In this document: piece after piece, positions 56,815-64,000 of the stretch
How positions within the stretch are numbered: position 1 is the stretch's first letter
Layout of the letters: every line of letters starts with the position of its first letter
NCBI RefSeq assembly: GCF_003386665.1
Contig: NZ_QTUB01000001.1
Coordinates: forward strand, 1,116,001 to 1,180,000
Direction: 5' to 3'
DNA from: Xenorhabdus cabanillasii
GTDB lineage: Bacteria > Pseudomonadota > Gammaproteobacteria > Enterobacterales > Enterobacteriaceae
Length of the DNA: 64,000 nucleotides
Position numbers and translations under genes: made by a program
The notes under the pieces: model-generated
What the model was told of the DNA's origin: nothing
What the model saw: the letters and a program-made list of their open reading frames with translations, nothing else
The model's database searches: none

Positions 56815-57396
56815 ATGTATCAAGATCTGATCCGCAGTGAGTTATCCGAAGCCGCAGAGACGCTGGCTAATTTCCTCAACGATAATACAAATATTGAGGC
56901 CATTCAAAAAGCGGCCGTTTTGTTGGCTGATTCATTTAAGGCAGGAGGAAAAGTGCTTTCGTGTGGTAATGGAGGTTCACACTGTGATGCTATGCATTTT
57001 GCGGAAGAGTTGACAGGCCGTTATCGCGAAAATCGTCCGGGATATCCTGGTATCGCTATTTCTGATCCTAGCCATTTATCCTGTGTTAGCAATGACTTTG
57101 GCTATGATTATGTGTTTTCCCGTTATATTGAGGCCGTTGGTCAGAAGGGGGATGTCTTGCTCGGAATTTCGACTTCGGGCAATTCCGGTAATATTATTAA
57201 GGCAATTGAAGCTGCCCGCACAAAAGGAATGAAAGTCATTACGCTGACTGGCAAAGATGGCGGCAAAATGGCAGGAACCGCAGATGTTGAAATTCGTGTG
57301 CCGCATTTTGGTTATGCAGATCGCATCCAGGAAATTCATATCAAAGTGATCCATATTTTGATTCAGTTGATTGAAAAAGAAATGGTAAGAGTCTGA
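56815..57396 (+). CDS. gmhA: Sedoheptulose 7-phosphate isomerase
   Basis: 193 residues from ATG 56815 ([20 protein letters not shown]); the ATG at 56806 is only two bases from the ribosome site, so the second is preferred. SIS fold: [80 protein letters not shown]. Makes glycero-manno-heptose 7-phosphate for LPS core heptose. Confidence 0.97.
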   Translation: MYQDLIRSELSEAAETLANFLNDNTNIEAIQKAAVLLADSFKAGGKVLSCGNGGSHCDAMHFAEELTGRYRENRPGYPGIAISDPSHLSCVSNDFGYDYVFSRYIEAVGQKGDVLLGISTSGNSGNIIKAIEAARTKGMKVITLTGKDGGKMAGTADVEIRVPHFGYADRIQEIHIKVIHILIQLIEKEMVRV

Positions 57397-57430
57397 TTAC
57401 AGATTGTCAGGTGCAGGTTAGAGGTAGGCA

Positions 57431-58198
57431 ATGTGTGAATTACTTGGCATGAATGCCAATGTACCAACGGATATCGTTTTCAGTTTGAGTGGTCTGATCC
57501 AACGTGGCGGGAATACCGGCCCTCACAGGGACGGTTGGGGAATTACTTTCTATGAAGGGCTGGGCTACCGAACTTTCAAAGATCATCAACCCTGTTATCA
57601 TTCACCTGTTGCCCGCTTTATTCAGGGTTATCCGATCAAATCAGAGGCCATTATTGCCCATATCCGTCAGGCCAACCGTGGCAATGTATCTCTGGTCAAT
57701 ACCCATCCATTTACACGTGAATTGTGGGGCAGACACTGGACTTACGCTCATAATGGTCAATTGAAAGGATACCGTAATCTGAAAACGGGAAATTATCGTC
57801 CGGTTGGTGAAACTGACAGTGAGCGGGCATTTTGTTGGATATTGTACCAATTATCAATCAGATATCCGAAGCGGCCTGCTAACTGGTCTGCGGTGTTCCG
57901 TTTTATTGCATCATTGGCAGATGAACTCAGGGAAAAAGGGGTGTTCAATATGCTGTTATCTGACGGGAAATTTATGATGGCCTATTGTTCGACACAATTG
58001 CATTGGATTACCCGTCGGTCACCTTTCGGTAAGGCAACATTGCTCGATCAGGATATTGAAATTGATTTTCAGCAACATACCCATCCTGATGATGTGGTAT
58101 CAGTGATCGCAACTCAGCCTTTAACACATAACGAAGCCTGGAATAAAATTGAGCCGGGAAGCTATGCTTTATTTCACCTCGGTGAACGCATGCTCTGA
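57431..58198 (+). CDS. yafJ: Class II glutamine amidotransferase YafJ
   Basis: 255 residues. MCELLGMNANVPTDIVFSLS places the catalytic cysteine at position 2. Then GGNTGPHRDGWGITFYEGLG, AHIRQANRGNVSLVNTHPFT, WTYAHNGQLKGY and GETDSERAFCWILYQL, typical of N-terminal nucleophile amidotransferases. Acceptor unknown. Downstream of gmhA as in E. coli; 3' end overlaps yafK on the opposite strand by 30 bp. Confidence 0.95.
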   Translation: MCELLGMNANVPTDIVFSLSGLIQRGGNTGPHRDGWGITFYEGLGYRTFKDHQPCYHSPVARFIQGYPIKSEAIIAHIRQANRGNVSLVNTHPFTRELWGRHWTYAHNGQLKGYRNLKTGNYRPVGETDSERAFCWILYQLSIRYPKRPANWSAVFRFIASLADELREKGVFNMLLSDGKFMMAYCSTQLHWITRRSPFGKATLLDQDIEIDFQQHTHPDDVVSVIATQPLTHNEAWNKIEPGSYALFHLGERML

Positions 58199-58909
58199 TT
58201 GATTTTGCCGAACAGGTGGAGGTGCCACGCTAACAATATATTGCCCTCTGATAACATTGACAGTAGCGGGTGTGCCGTTTTTGACAAAATATTCATAGGC
58301 AGGTTGTAACTGTTCCCAAAATGGGTAATTAGCATTATTGTGATGGCGTCTCATATTTGATGGCGTCATCCTGAAAGGGTAAATATTAATCTTGATTTCA
58401 CGTTGTCCATGATGAAGTGCCCTTTCCACATATCGATATATCTCATCCATATAACGATTAGTCATGGCATAGCAGCCAATGGATTTACATTCACCATGGA
58501 TCATTAAATTCTTACCAGAATAACCTCGGTATTTATCAAATTCGTTAGGAAAGCCCAAATTAATGGCCCGGTAATAGCTGCTATCCGGCTTTAACTGTTT
58601 AAGGTTGATGTGGTAAAAACCTTCCGGGCTTTTGAAATCACCGGTCAATGTCTTGGGGCCAAGACCACCGGAGTAATTGCAAACAGGATATTGTCGGGTT
58701 AGTTGATAATGCCCGGTGCTGTTTTTGGTGTAGAGTTCAAGAACTTTTTCTTCTTTGAATATTTGAATGAAGATCTCAGAGCCGAGCTGTTTTAATGGAG
58801 AGTGTTCACTTAATGAATTATTCCTTAATAATGCGCCTTTAGCCAGAGTAAAAATTGGCATATTGGTAAGAAGTAAGATGAGTGAGAAATAAATAAATTT
58901 TTCTTTCAT
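58169..58909 (-). CDS. yafK: L,D-transpeptidase-fold amidase DpaA (YafK)
   Basis: 246 residues. N-terminal signal (MKEKFIYFSLILLLTNMPIF) for export. YkuD-type catalytic motif MIHGECKSIGCYAMTNRYMD, with cysteine nucleophile in SIGCYAM, and NLGFPNEFDKYRGYSGKNLM. In E. coli this protein releases Braun lipoprotein from peptidoglycan. Convergent with yafJ. Confidence 0.94.
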   Translation of the reverse strand: MKEKFIYFSLILLLTNMPIFTLAKGALLRNNSLSEHSPLKQLGSEIFIQIFKEEKVLELYTKNSTGHYQLTRQYPVCNYSGGLGPKTLTGDFKSPEGFYHINLKQLKPDSSYYRAINLGFPNEFDKYRGYSGKNLMIHGECKSIGCYAMTNRYMDEIYRYVERALHHGQREIKINIYPFRMTPSNMRRHHNNANYPFWEQLQPAYEYFVKNGTPATVNVIRGQYIVSVAPPPVRQNQSEHAFTEVK

Positions 58910-59340
58910 AACATCGCTACCTAAAAGTTAATAAATTAATGAAATACTGAGTTTAAGGTTATCAGGTCATGGCAATATGCTGAGTAAATATAACCGCAAT
59001 ATTTGGCTCCCATAAAATAATCGATTGCGCAAAAAGCACTCCTTTGTCGGGAAAAATGAGGCTTAGGCTCGGCTTTATCGAGCAGTTAACAGTTCAGCAG
59101 AGAAATTATTTTTATTTGCTTGAGCTAAATCACTTGATTAGTCAGACAGTATTTGGGGGAAATGTTAGAATTGTTGTCGGCGAAACTTAAGAAAATATTG
59201 TAACGATTATCGGCATGAATGATTTGAGACATATGCCGCTCAACGTGTTTTTTTATTACTGAAGTCGCTGCATTATCCCAGGGGAATTCCGCAGGATGAT
59301 CTGTAGCATATGATTTAACTGATAAACTTGTGCAAATCTT
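58910..59340. other. Intergenic region upstream of nqrA
   Basis: 431 bp, no gene. Divergent promoters for yafK and nqrA are expected. Holds a GCTCG/CGAGC stem near 59067-59083 and, at 59120-59133, TTGAGCTAAATCAC, close to the FNR/ArcA-type half-site pattern TTGAT-N4-ATCAA. No clear ribosome site precedes nqrA. Confidence 0.5.
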
Positions 59341-60684
59341 ATGATTAAAATTAAAAAAGGACTCGACCTCCCGATAGCAGGAGCGCCTGCCCAAGTTATA
59401 GAAGATGGTCCGACGATTCGCCATGTCGCCTTATTGGGCGAGGAATATGTTGGAATGCGTCCTTCTATGCTGGTTAAGGAAGGTGAGCATGTTAAAAAAG
59501 GGCAAATTCTTTTTGAAGATAAAAAGAATCCAGGGGTAGTTTTTACCAGTCCCGCAAGTGGGAAAATTGTTACCATTGGACGCGGAGAGCGTCGTGTACT
59601 GCAATCTGTTGTGATTGAAATTAGTGGTGATGAACAAATCACATTTGATCGTTATGATCGTGCTGAACTTGCTGGTCTGACTCGTGAACAGGTAGAAAAA
59701 AACCTGCTCGCATCAGGGCTGTGGGCGGCATTGCGTACACGTCCTTTCAGTCGTTCACCTGTCCCCGGTTCCACACCAAAGGCAATCTTTGTCACGGCAA
59801 TAGATACACAGCCACTGGCTGCTGATCCATCTGTCGTTATTGCGGCACAGGAAGAGGCCTTTGTTGATGGGCTGAATATTCTGTCAAAACTGACAGAAGG
59901 AAAAATCCACGTCTGCCATGGCGCTGGAAATATTCCAAATGCAGGGAACAACTCTCAAATTACTTACAACCAATTTGTCGGTCCACATCCGGCAGGGCTG
60001 GTTGGAACACATATTCATTTCATTGAACCAGTCAGCGCCCAAAAAACAGTATGGCACTTGGGATATCAGGATGTTATCGCTATCGGTAAGTTATTCACAA
60101 CCGGTGAACTGTATACTGATCGCGTAATCTCTCTGGCAGGGCCGCAGGTTAAATCACCACGTCTGGTTCGTTCCTGTCTGGGTGCTGATTTGCTGGAGTT
60201 GACGCAAGGTCAGTTGAAAGAAGGTGAGAACCGTATCATTTCCGGTTCTGTACTTTGTGGTATGAAATCAGATGACGTTCATCATTATCTGGGACGTTTC
60301 CACACTTTGGTCTCTGTTCTGGCTGAAGGGCGTGAAAAAGAACTGTTTGGCTGGATTGCTCCGGGAGTTAATAAATTCTCCATTACCCGTACTACCATCG
60401 GTCACTTCCTGAAAAAGAAACGTTTTGCTTTTTCAACCACGACAAATGGCGGAGAGCGCTCTATGGTGCCAATCGGCAACTATGAGCGGGTGATGCCGTT
60501 GGACATTATGGCTACTCATCTGCTTCGTGACTTGCTGGCGGGAGACACTGACAGCGCTCAGGCACTGGGTTGTCTGGAGTTGGATGAAGAAGATTTGGCA
60601 CTGTGTACTTATGTTTGCCCAGGTAAATATGAGTATGGTCCGGTACTGCGTGAAGTGCTGACTAAGATTGAGCAGGAAGGGTAA
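59341..60684 (+). CDS. nqrA: Na(+)-translocating NADH-quinone reductase subunit A
   Basis: 447 residues. [80 protein letters not shown] and [20 protein letters not shown] are typical. Soluble ubiquinone-side subunit of the six-subunit sodium pump. First gene of nqrABCDEF; next start 3 bp after the stop. Confidence 0.97.
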   Translation: MIKIKKGLDLPIAGAPAQVIEDGPTIRHVALLGEEYVGMRPSMLVKEGEHVKKGQILFEDKKNPGVVFTSPASGKIVTIGRGERRVLQSVVIEISGDEQITFDRYDRAELAGLTREQVEKNLLASGLWAALRTRPFSRSPVPGSTPKAIFVTAIDTQPLAADPSVVIAAQEEAFVDGLNILSKLTEGKIHVCHGAGNIPNAGNNSQITYNQFVGPHPAGLVGTHIHFIEPVSAQKTVWHLGYQDVIAIGKLFTTGELYTDRVISLAGPQVKSPRLVRSCLGADLLELTQGQLKEGENRIISGSVLCGMKSDDVHHYLGRFHTLVSVLAEGREKELFGWIAPGVNKFSITRTTIGHFLKKKRFAFSTTTNGGERSMVPIGNYERVMPLDIMATHLLRDLLAGDTDSAQALGCLELDEEDLALCTYVCPGKYEYGPVLREVLTKIEQEG

Positions 60685-60687
60685 TTC

Positions 60688-61926
60688 ATGGGCCTGAAAA
60701 ATTTATTTGAGAAAGTAGAACACCACTTTGAGGCCGGTGGCAAGCTGGAAAAGTATTATCCTCTCTATGAGGCAGTAAGCACCGTCTTTTACACTCCGGG
60801 AACAGTGACAAAGGGAACCGCCCACGTCCGTGATGCCATCGATCTCAAGCGTATGATGATTCTGGTATGGATGTCAGTTTTTCCGGCCATGTTCTGGGGA
60901 ATGTATAATGTAGGGAATCAGGCGATACCTGCATTGACTCATCTATACAGTGGAGAGGCATTACAACAGGTTCTGACTTCTGACTGGCATTATATATTGG
61001 CCCAGTATCTTGGCGCATCACTGACACCGGATGCAGGGTGGGGCAGTAAAATGCTGCTAGGGGCAACCTATTTTCTGCCAATTTATGCTGTCGTTTTTGT
61101 GGTTGGTGGCTTTTGGGAAATCTTATTTGCCATTATCCGCAAACATGAAATCAACGAAGGCTTCTTTGTCAGCTCTATTCTGTTCGCACTGATTGTTCCG
61201 CCAACACTGCCATTGTGGCAGGCGGCACTGGGGATTACTTTTGGTGTCGTAGTTGCAAAAGAAATCTTTGGTGGTACAGGTCGTAACTTCCTTAACCCGG
61301 CTCTGGCGGGGCGTGCTTTCTTGTTTTTTGCTTATCCTGCCCAAATTTCAGGTGATTTGGTCTGGACTGCGGCTGACGGTTTTTCCGGGGCAACTCCTCT
61401 GTCTCAATGGGCGAATGCGGGCCAGCATGCTCTGATGAACACCATCACAGGCCAGCCTGTTACATGGATGGATGCATTCCTTGGTAATATCCCCGGCTCA
61501 ATTGGTGAAGTTTCTACTCTGATGATTTTCATCGGTGGTGCCATCATTCTGTTTGCCCGTATTGCTTCGTGGCGTATCGTTGCAGGTGTCATGATCGGCA
61601 TGATTGCAATGTCCTACCTGTTTAATGCGATTGGTTCAGAGACTAACCCAATGTTCGCCATGCCATGGTATTGGCATATGGTTCTGGGTGGCTTTGCTTT
61701 CGGTATGATCTTTATGGCAACAGATCCAGTATCTGCTGCATTTACGGATAAAGGAAAATGGGCATACGGCATTCTGATTGGGGTGATGTGTATCCTGATC
61801 CGTGTCGTAAACCCTGCTTACCCAGAAGGGATGATGTTGGCGATTCTGTTCGCTAACCTGTTCGCGCCACTGTTCGATTATCTGGTCGTACAGGCCAATA
61901 TTAAGCGGAGAAAAGCCCGTGGCTAA
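60688..61926 (+). CDS. nqrB: Na(+)-translocating NADH-quinone reductase subunit B
   Basis: 412 residues with about ten membrane segments. [20 protein letters not shown] and [11 protein letters not shown] include the S-G-A-T site for covalent [23 protein letters not shown] and [20 protein letters not shown] fit the NqrB/RnfD family. Carries the sodium path and riboflavin. Overlaps nqrC by 8 bp. Confidence 0.97.
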   Translation: MGLKNLFEKVEHHFEAGGKLEKYYPLYEAVSTVFYTPGTVTKGTAHVRDAIDLKRMMILVWMSVFPAMFWGMYNVGNQAIPALTHLYSGEALQQVLTSDWHYILAQYLGASLTPDAGWGSKMLLGATYFLPIYAVVFVVGGFWEILFAIIRKHEINEGFFVSSILFALIVPPTLPLWQAALGITFGVVVAKEIFGGTGRNFLNPALAGRAFLFFAYPAQISGDLVWTAADGFSGATPLSQWANAGQHALMNTITGQPVTWMDAFLGNIPGSIGEVSTLMIFIGGAIILFARIASWRIVAGVMIGMIAMSYLFNAIGSETNPMFAMPWYWHMVLGGFAFGMIFMATDPVSAAFTDKGKWAYGILIGVMCILIRVVNPAYPEGMMLAILFANLFAPLFDYLVVQANIKRRKARG

Positions 61927-62713
61927 TGATAAACCAAAAAATAATGACAGCATCGGCAGAACGTTTCTTGTTGTTTTTGTGCTGTGCCTGGTATGCTCAA
62001 TTGTCGTTGCGGGTTCAGCCGTAGGTTTGAAAGCACAGCAACAAGAACAAAAACTGTTGGATAAACAGCGTAATATTCTGGATGTTGCTGGTTTGCTGAA
62101 ACCAGACATGACAACAGCAGAAATCAAAGCCACTTATAACAGCCGTATTCAGCCAAGATTGCTTGATTTGAAAACAGCAACATTCGAAAAAAGTGATGGC
62201 AATTTTGATCTGAATAATGCCCTGCGCAGTAATGAAACCAGCATAGCTTTATCTCCAGAACAGGATCTGGCGAAAATCCGTCGTCGTGCTGATATGGCAG
62301 AAATCTATCTGGTTAAAGATGAACATGGCAAAACTACTGAGTTGGTATTACCGATATATGGCTCAGGCCTGTGGTCAATGATGTATGCCTTTATTTCCAT
62401 TGATGTGGATGGCGTAACATCTCGCGGTATTACGTACTACTCTCACGGCGAAACACCGGGATTGGGTGGTGAAGTTGATAACCCGCAATGGCGTAAGCAA
62501 TGGGTTGGCAAAAAACTTTATAACCCGGAAGGTGCTCCGGCGCTCAAAATCGTTCGTGGTGGCGCGGGTAATAATCCTTATGGTGTGGATGGTTTGTCTG
62601 GCGCGACTCTGACTTCCAATGGTGTTCAGCATATGTTTGATTTCTGGTTGGGTGATAATGGCTTTGGCCCGTTCCTGAAAAAAGTACGCGAGGGAGCCTT
62701 GAAAGATGGCTGA
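61919..62713 (+). CDS. nqrC: Na(+)-translocating NADH-quinone reductase subunit C
   Basis: 264 residues. N-terminal membrane anchor ([20 protein letters not shown]) and periplasmic FMN-binding domain: [20 protein letters not shown] and [20 protein letters not shown] with the SGAT threonine that binds FMN. Relays electrons between NqrF/E/D and NqrB. Overlaps nqrD by 8 bp. Confidence 0.97.
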   Translation: MANDKPKNNDSIGRTFLVVFVLCLVCSIVVAGSAVGLKAQQQEQKLLDKQRNILDVAGLLKPDMTTAEIKATYNSRIQPRLLDLKTATFEKSDGNFDLNNALRSNETSIALSPEQDLAKIRRRADMAEIYLVKDEHGKTTELVLPIYGSGLWSMMYAFISIDVDGVTSRGITYYSHGETPGLGGEVDNPQWRKQWVGKKLYNPEGAPALKIVRGGAGNNPYGVDGLSGATLTSNGVQHMFDFWLGDNGFGPFLKKVREGALKDG

Positions 62714-63335
62714 TAGTAAAGAGATAAAACGCGTCCTTCTTGGGCCGCTGTTTGATAATAACCCAATTGCATTACAGGTTTTGGGTGTGTGTTCAGCATT
62801 GGCTGTAACAACCAAACTGGAAACTGCATTGGTGATGACGCTTGCTGTGACACTGGTAACAGCATTTTCTAACTTTTTCATTTCGTTGATTCGTAATTAC
62901 ATTCCGGGCAGTGTGCGGATCATTGTACAGATGGCGATTATTGCCTCGTTGGTTATTGTGGTAGATCAGATTTTGCGGGCATATGCCTATGAAATCTCGA
63001 AACAGTTATCTGTGTTTGTCGGCCTTATCATCACTAACTGTATCGTAATGGGACGTGCAGAAGCCTATGCCATGAAATCTCCTCCAGTAGAGAGTTTCAT
63101 GGATGGTATCGGTAATGGTTTAGGCTATGGTGTCATCCTGTTACTGGTGGGCTTTTTGCGTGAGCTGATTGGCTCAGGAAAACTGTTGGGTATTACTGTG
63201 ATGGAATCCATCAAAAATGGGGGTTGGTATCAGCCTAACGGTCTGTTCCTGCTGGCACCAAGTGCATTCTTCATCATTGGTATGCTGATTTGGGGTCTGC
63301 GGACTCTTAAACCTGAGCAGGTTGATAAGGAGTAA
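62706..63335 (+). CDS. nqrD: Na(+)-translocating NADH-quinone reductase subunit D
   Basis: 209 residues, six membrane helices: [60 protein letters not shown] with the cysteine that helps ligate the intramembrane iron center, [13 protein letters not shown]. Nine bp to nqrE. Confidence 0.97.
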   Translation: MADSKEIKRVLLGPLFDNNPIALQVLGVCSALAVTTKLETALVMTLAVTLVTAFSNFFISLIRNYIPGSVRIIVQMAIIASLVIVVDQILRAYAYEISKQLSVFVGLIITNCIVMGRAEAYAMKSPPVESFMDGIGNGLGYGVILLLVGFLRELIGSGKLLGITVMESIKNGGWYQPNGLFLLAPSAFFIIGMLIWGLRTLKPEQVDKE

Positions 63336-63343
63336 CAGACAAC

Positions 63344-63940
63344 ATGGAACATTATATCAGTTTATTTGTCCGTGCCGTCTTTATCGAGAATATGGCGTTA
63401 TCCTTCTTTCTCGGTATGTGTACTTTTCTGGCGGTGTCTAAAAACGTCAAAACTGCTTTTGGTCTGGGCGTTGCTGTAACGGTTGTTTTGGGAATTTCTG
63501 TTCCTGCCAATAACCTTGTTTACAATCTGGTACTCCGTGATGGAGCCCTGATTGATGGGGTTGATCTGAGTTTCCTGAACTTCATTACCTTTATTGGTGT
63601 GATCGCTGCACTGGTGCAGATTCTGGAAATGATCCTTGATCGTTACGTTCCTGCACTTTACAACGCGCTGGGGATTTTCCTGCCGTTGATTACGGTGAAC
63701 TGTGCGATTTTCGGTGGTGTTTCTTTCATGGCACAGCGTGACTATAACTTTGGCGAATCCATCGTATATGGATTCGGTTCAGGTATGGGCTGGATGCTGG
63801 CAATTGTTCTGATGGCTGCTATTCGTGAAAAAATGAAATATGCGGATGTTCCGGCAGGTTTGAAAGGACTGGGGATCACCTTTATTACCACCGGATTGAT
63901 GGCATTGGGCTTTATGTCCTTCTCCGGCGTGCAGCTCTAA
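63344..63940 (+). CDS. nqrE: Na(+)-translocating NADH-quinone reductase subunit E
   Basis: 198 residues, six membrane helices: [40 protein letters not shown] (iron-center cysteine), [20 protein letters not shown] (second cysteine), [20 protein letters not shown]. Homologous to NqrD, in inverted membrane topology. Confidence 0.97.
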   Translation: MEHYISLFVRAVFIENMALSFFLGMCTFLAVSKNVKTAFGLGVAVTVVLGISVPANNLVYNLVLRDGALIDGVDLSFLNFITFIGVIAALVQILEMILDRYVPALYNALGIFLPLITVNCAIFGGVSFMAQRDYNFGESIVYGFGSGMGWMLAIVLMAAIREKMKYADVPAGLKGLGITFITTGLMALGFMSFSGVQL

Positions 63941-63955
63941 AGGAGAGAATAATTC

Positions 63956-64000
63956 ATGGATATAATCATTCTAGGCGTAGTAATGTTTACCCTGATTGTG
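63956..64000 (+). CDS. nqrF: Na(+)-translocating NADH-quinone reductase subunit F, 5' end only
   Basis: ATG 63956 preceded by aaggagag gives MDIIILGVVMFTLIV, the N-terminal membrane helix expected for NqrF. Cut by the right window edge. Identity rests on operon order and the hydrophobic start. Confidence 0.88.
   Translation, partial: MDIIILGVVMFTLIV

Overview
The window is enterobacterial, and the mix of genes points to an insect- or nematode-associated Morganellaceae genome of the Xenorhabdus/Photorhabdus type. The evidence is the backbone order mltC-yggX-mutY-trmB-yggL and hemW-rdgB-yggT-proC-yggS-yggR-ruvX-yqgE-gshB-rsmE, an nqrABCDE(F) operon, AT-rich accessory DNA, and a large nonribosomal peptide cluster next to a tRNA-Phe-borne island. 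The genus is an inference; the family-level placement is firmer.

Region 1 (1-20.4 kb) is a thiazoline-type nonribosomal peptide cluster read left to right, cut by the left window edge. Two synthetases supply at least three cysteine adenylation domains and at least two heterocyclization domains, plus an embedded methyltransferase. They are followed by a saccharopine-dehydrogenase-like oxidoreductase, a thiazolinyl imide reductase, a type II thioesterase, a free-standing condensation domain, a benzoate-CoA-ligase-like enzyme, a fused PabA-PabB aminodeoxychorismate synthase, and a probable flavin-type split-barrel protein. Most of these genes overlap or sit within 20 bp, so they should form one transcript. 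A VOC protein and a frameshifted aryl-AMP ligase follow. The toolkit resembles pyochelin/yersiniabactin assembly, but the chorismate branch is of the p-aminobenzoate type and no salicylate synthase is visible. A 1,296-bp A-PCP segment occurs twice and appears identical.

Region 2 (20.4-28.5 kb) begins with an intact 1.2-kb IS3-family element inserted in an older IS remnant. It continues with the end of an integrative element: two ArdB/KlcA-like antirestriction paralogs, a CbtA-like toxin coupled to an unknown protein, a DUF1281/YubB-like protein, a DNA-methylase-like protein, a degenerate MobH/TraI-like protein, and a tyrosine integrase abutting the 3' end of tRNA-Phe. At least four genes here are preceded by tandem hairpins, the second of which pairs with the ribosome binding site.

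Region 3 (28.5-43.4 kb) is conserved chromosome: peptidoglycan turnover, DNA repair, tRNA/rRNA methylation, glutathione, proline and PLP homeostasis. It also contains a siderophore-binding protein gene behind a 16-bp-arm palindrome, and a glutaminase gene.

Region 4 (43.4-49.8 kb) is AT-rich and accessory. A four-gene minus-strand operon (PP-loop ATPase, Nudix hydrolase, a broken class V PLP enzyme, an EamA exporter) lies opposite a LysR regulator and is flanked by ~100-bp imperfect direct repeats. Just beyond the right repeat is a 293-nt tRNA-Ser-like RNA gene on the minus strand. It has the serine-type acceptor stem, G73-CCA, long variable arm and T-loop, but five tandem anticodon-arm hairpins. 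I regard it as the most unusual object in the window.

Region 5 (49.8-64 kb) is again mainly core: an MBL-fold protein with altered metal motif, a LysR gene broken by a stop codon, lysR/lysA, fadE with a probable FadR site, gmhA, yafJ, yafK and the sodium-pumping NADH:quinone oxidoreductase operon, cut at nqrF by the right edge.
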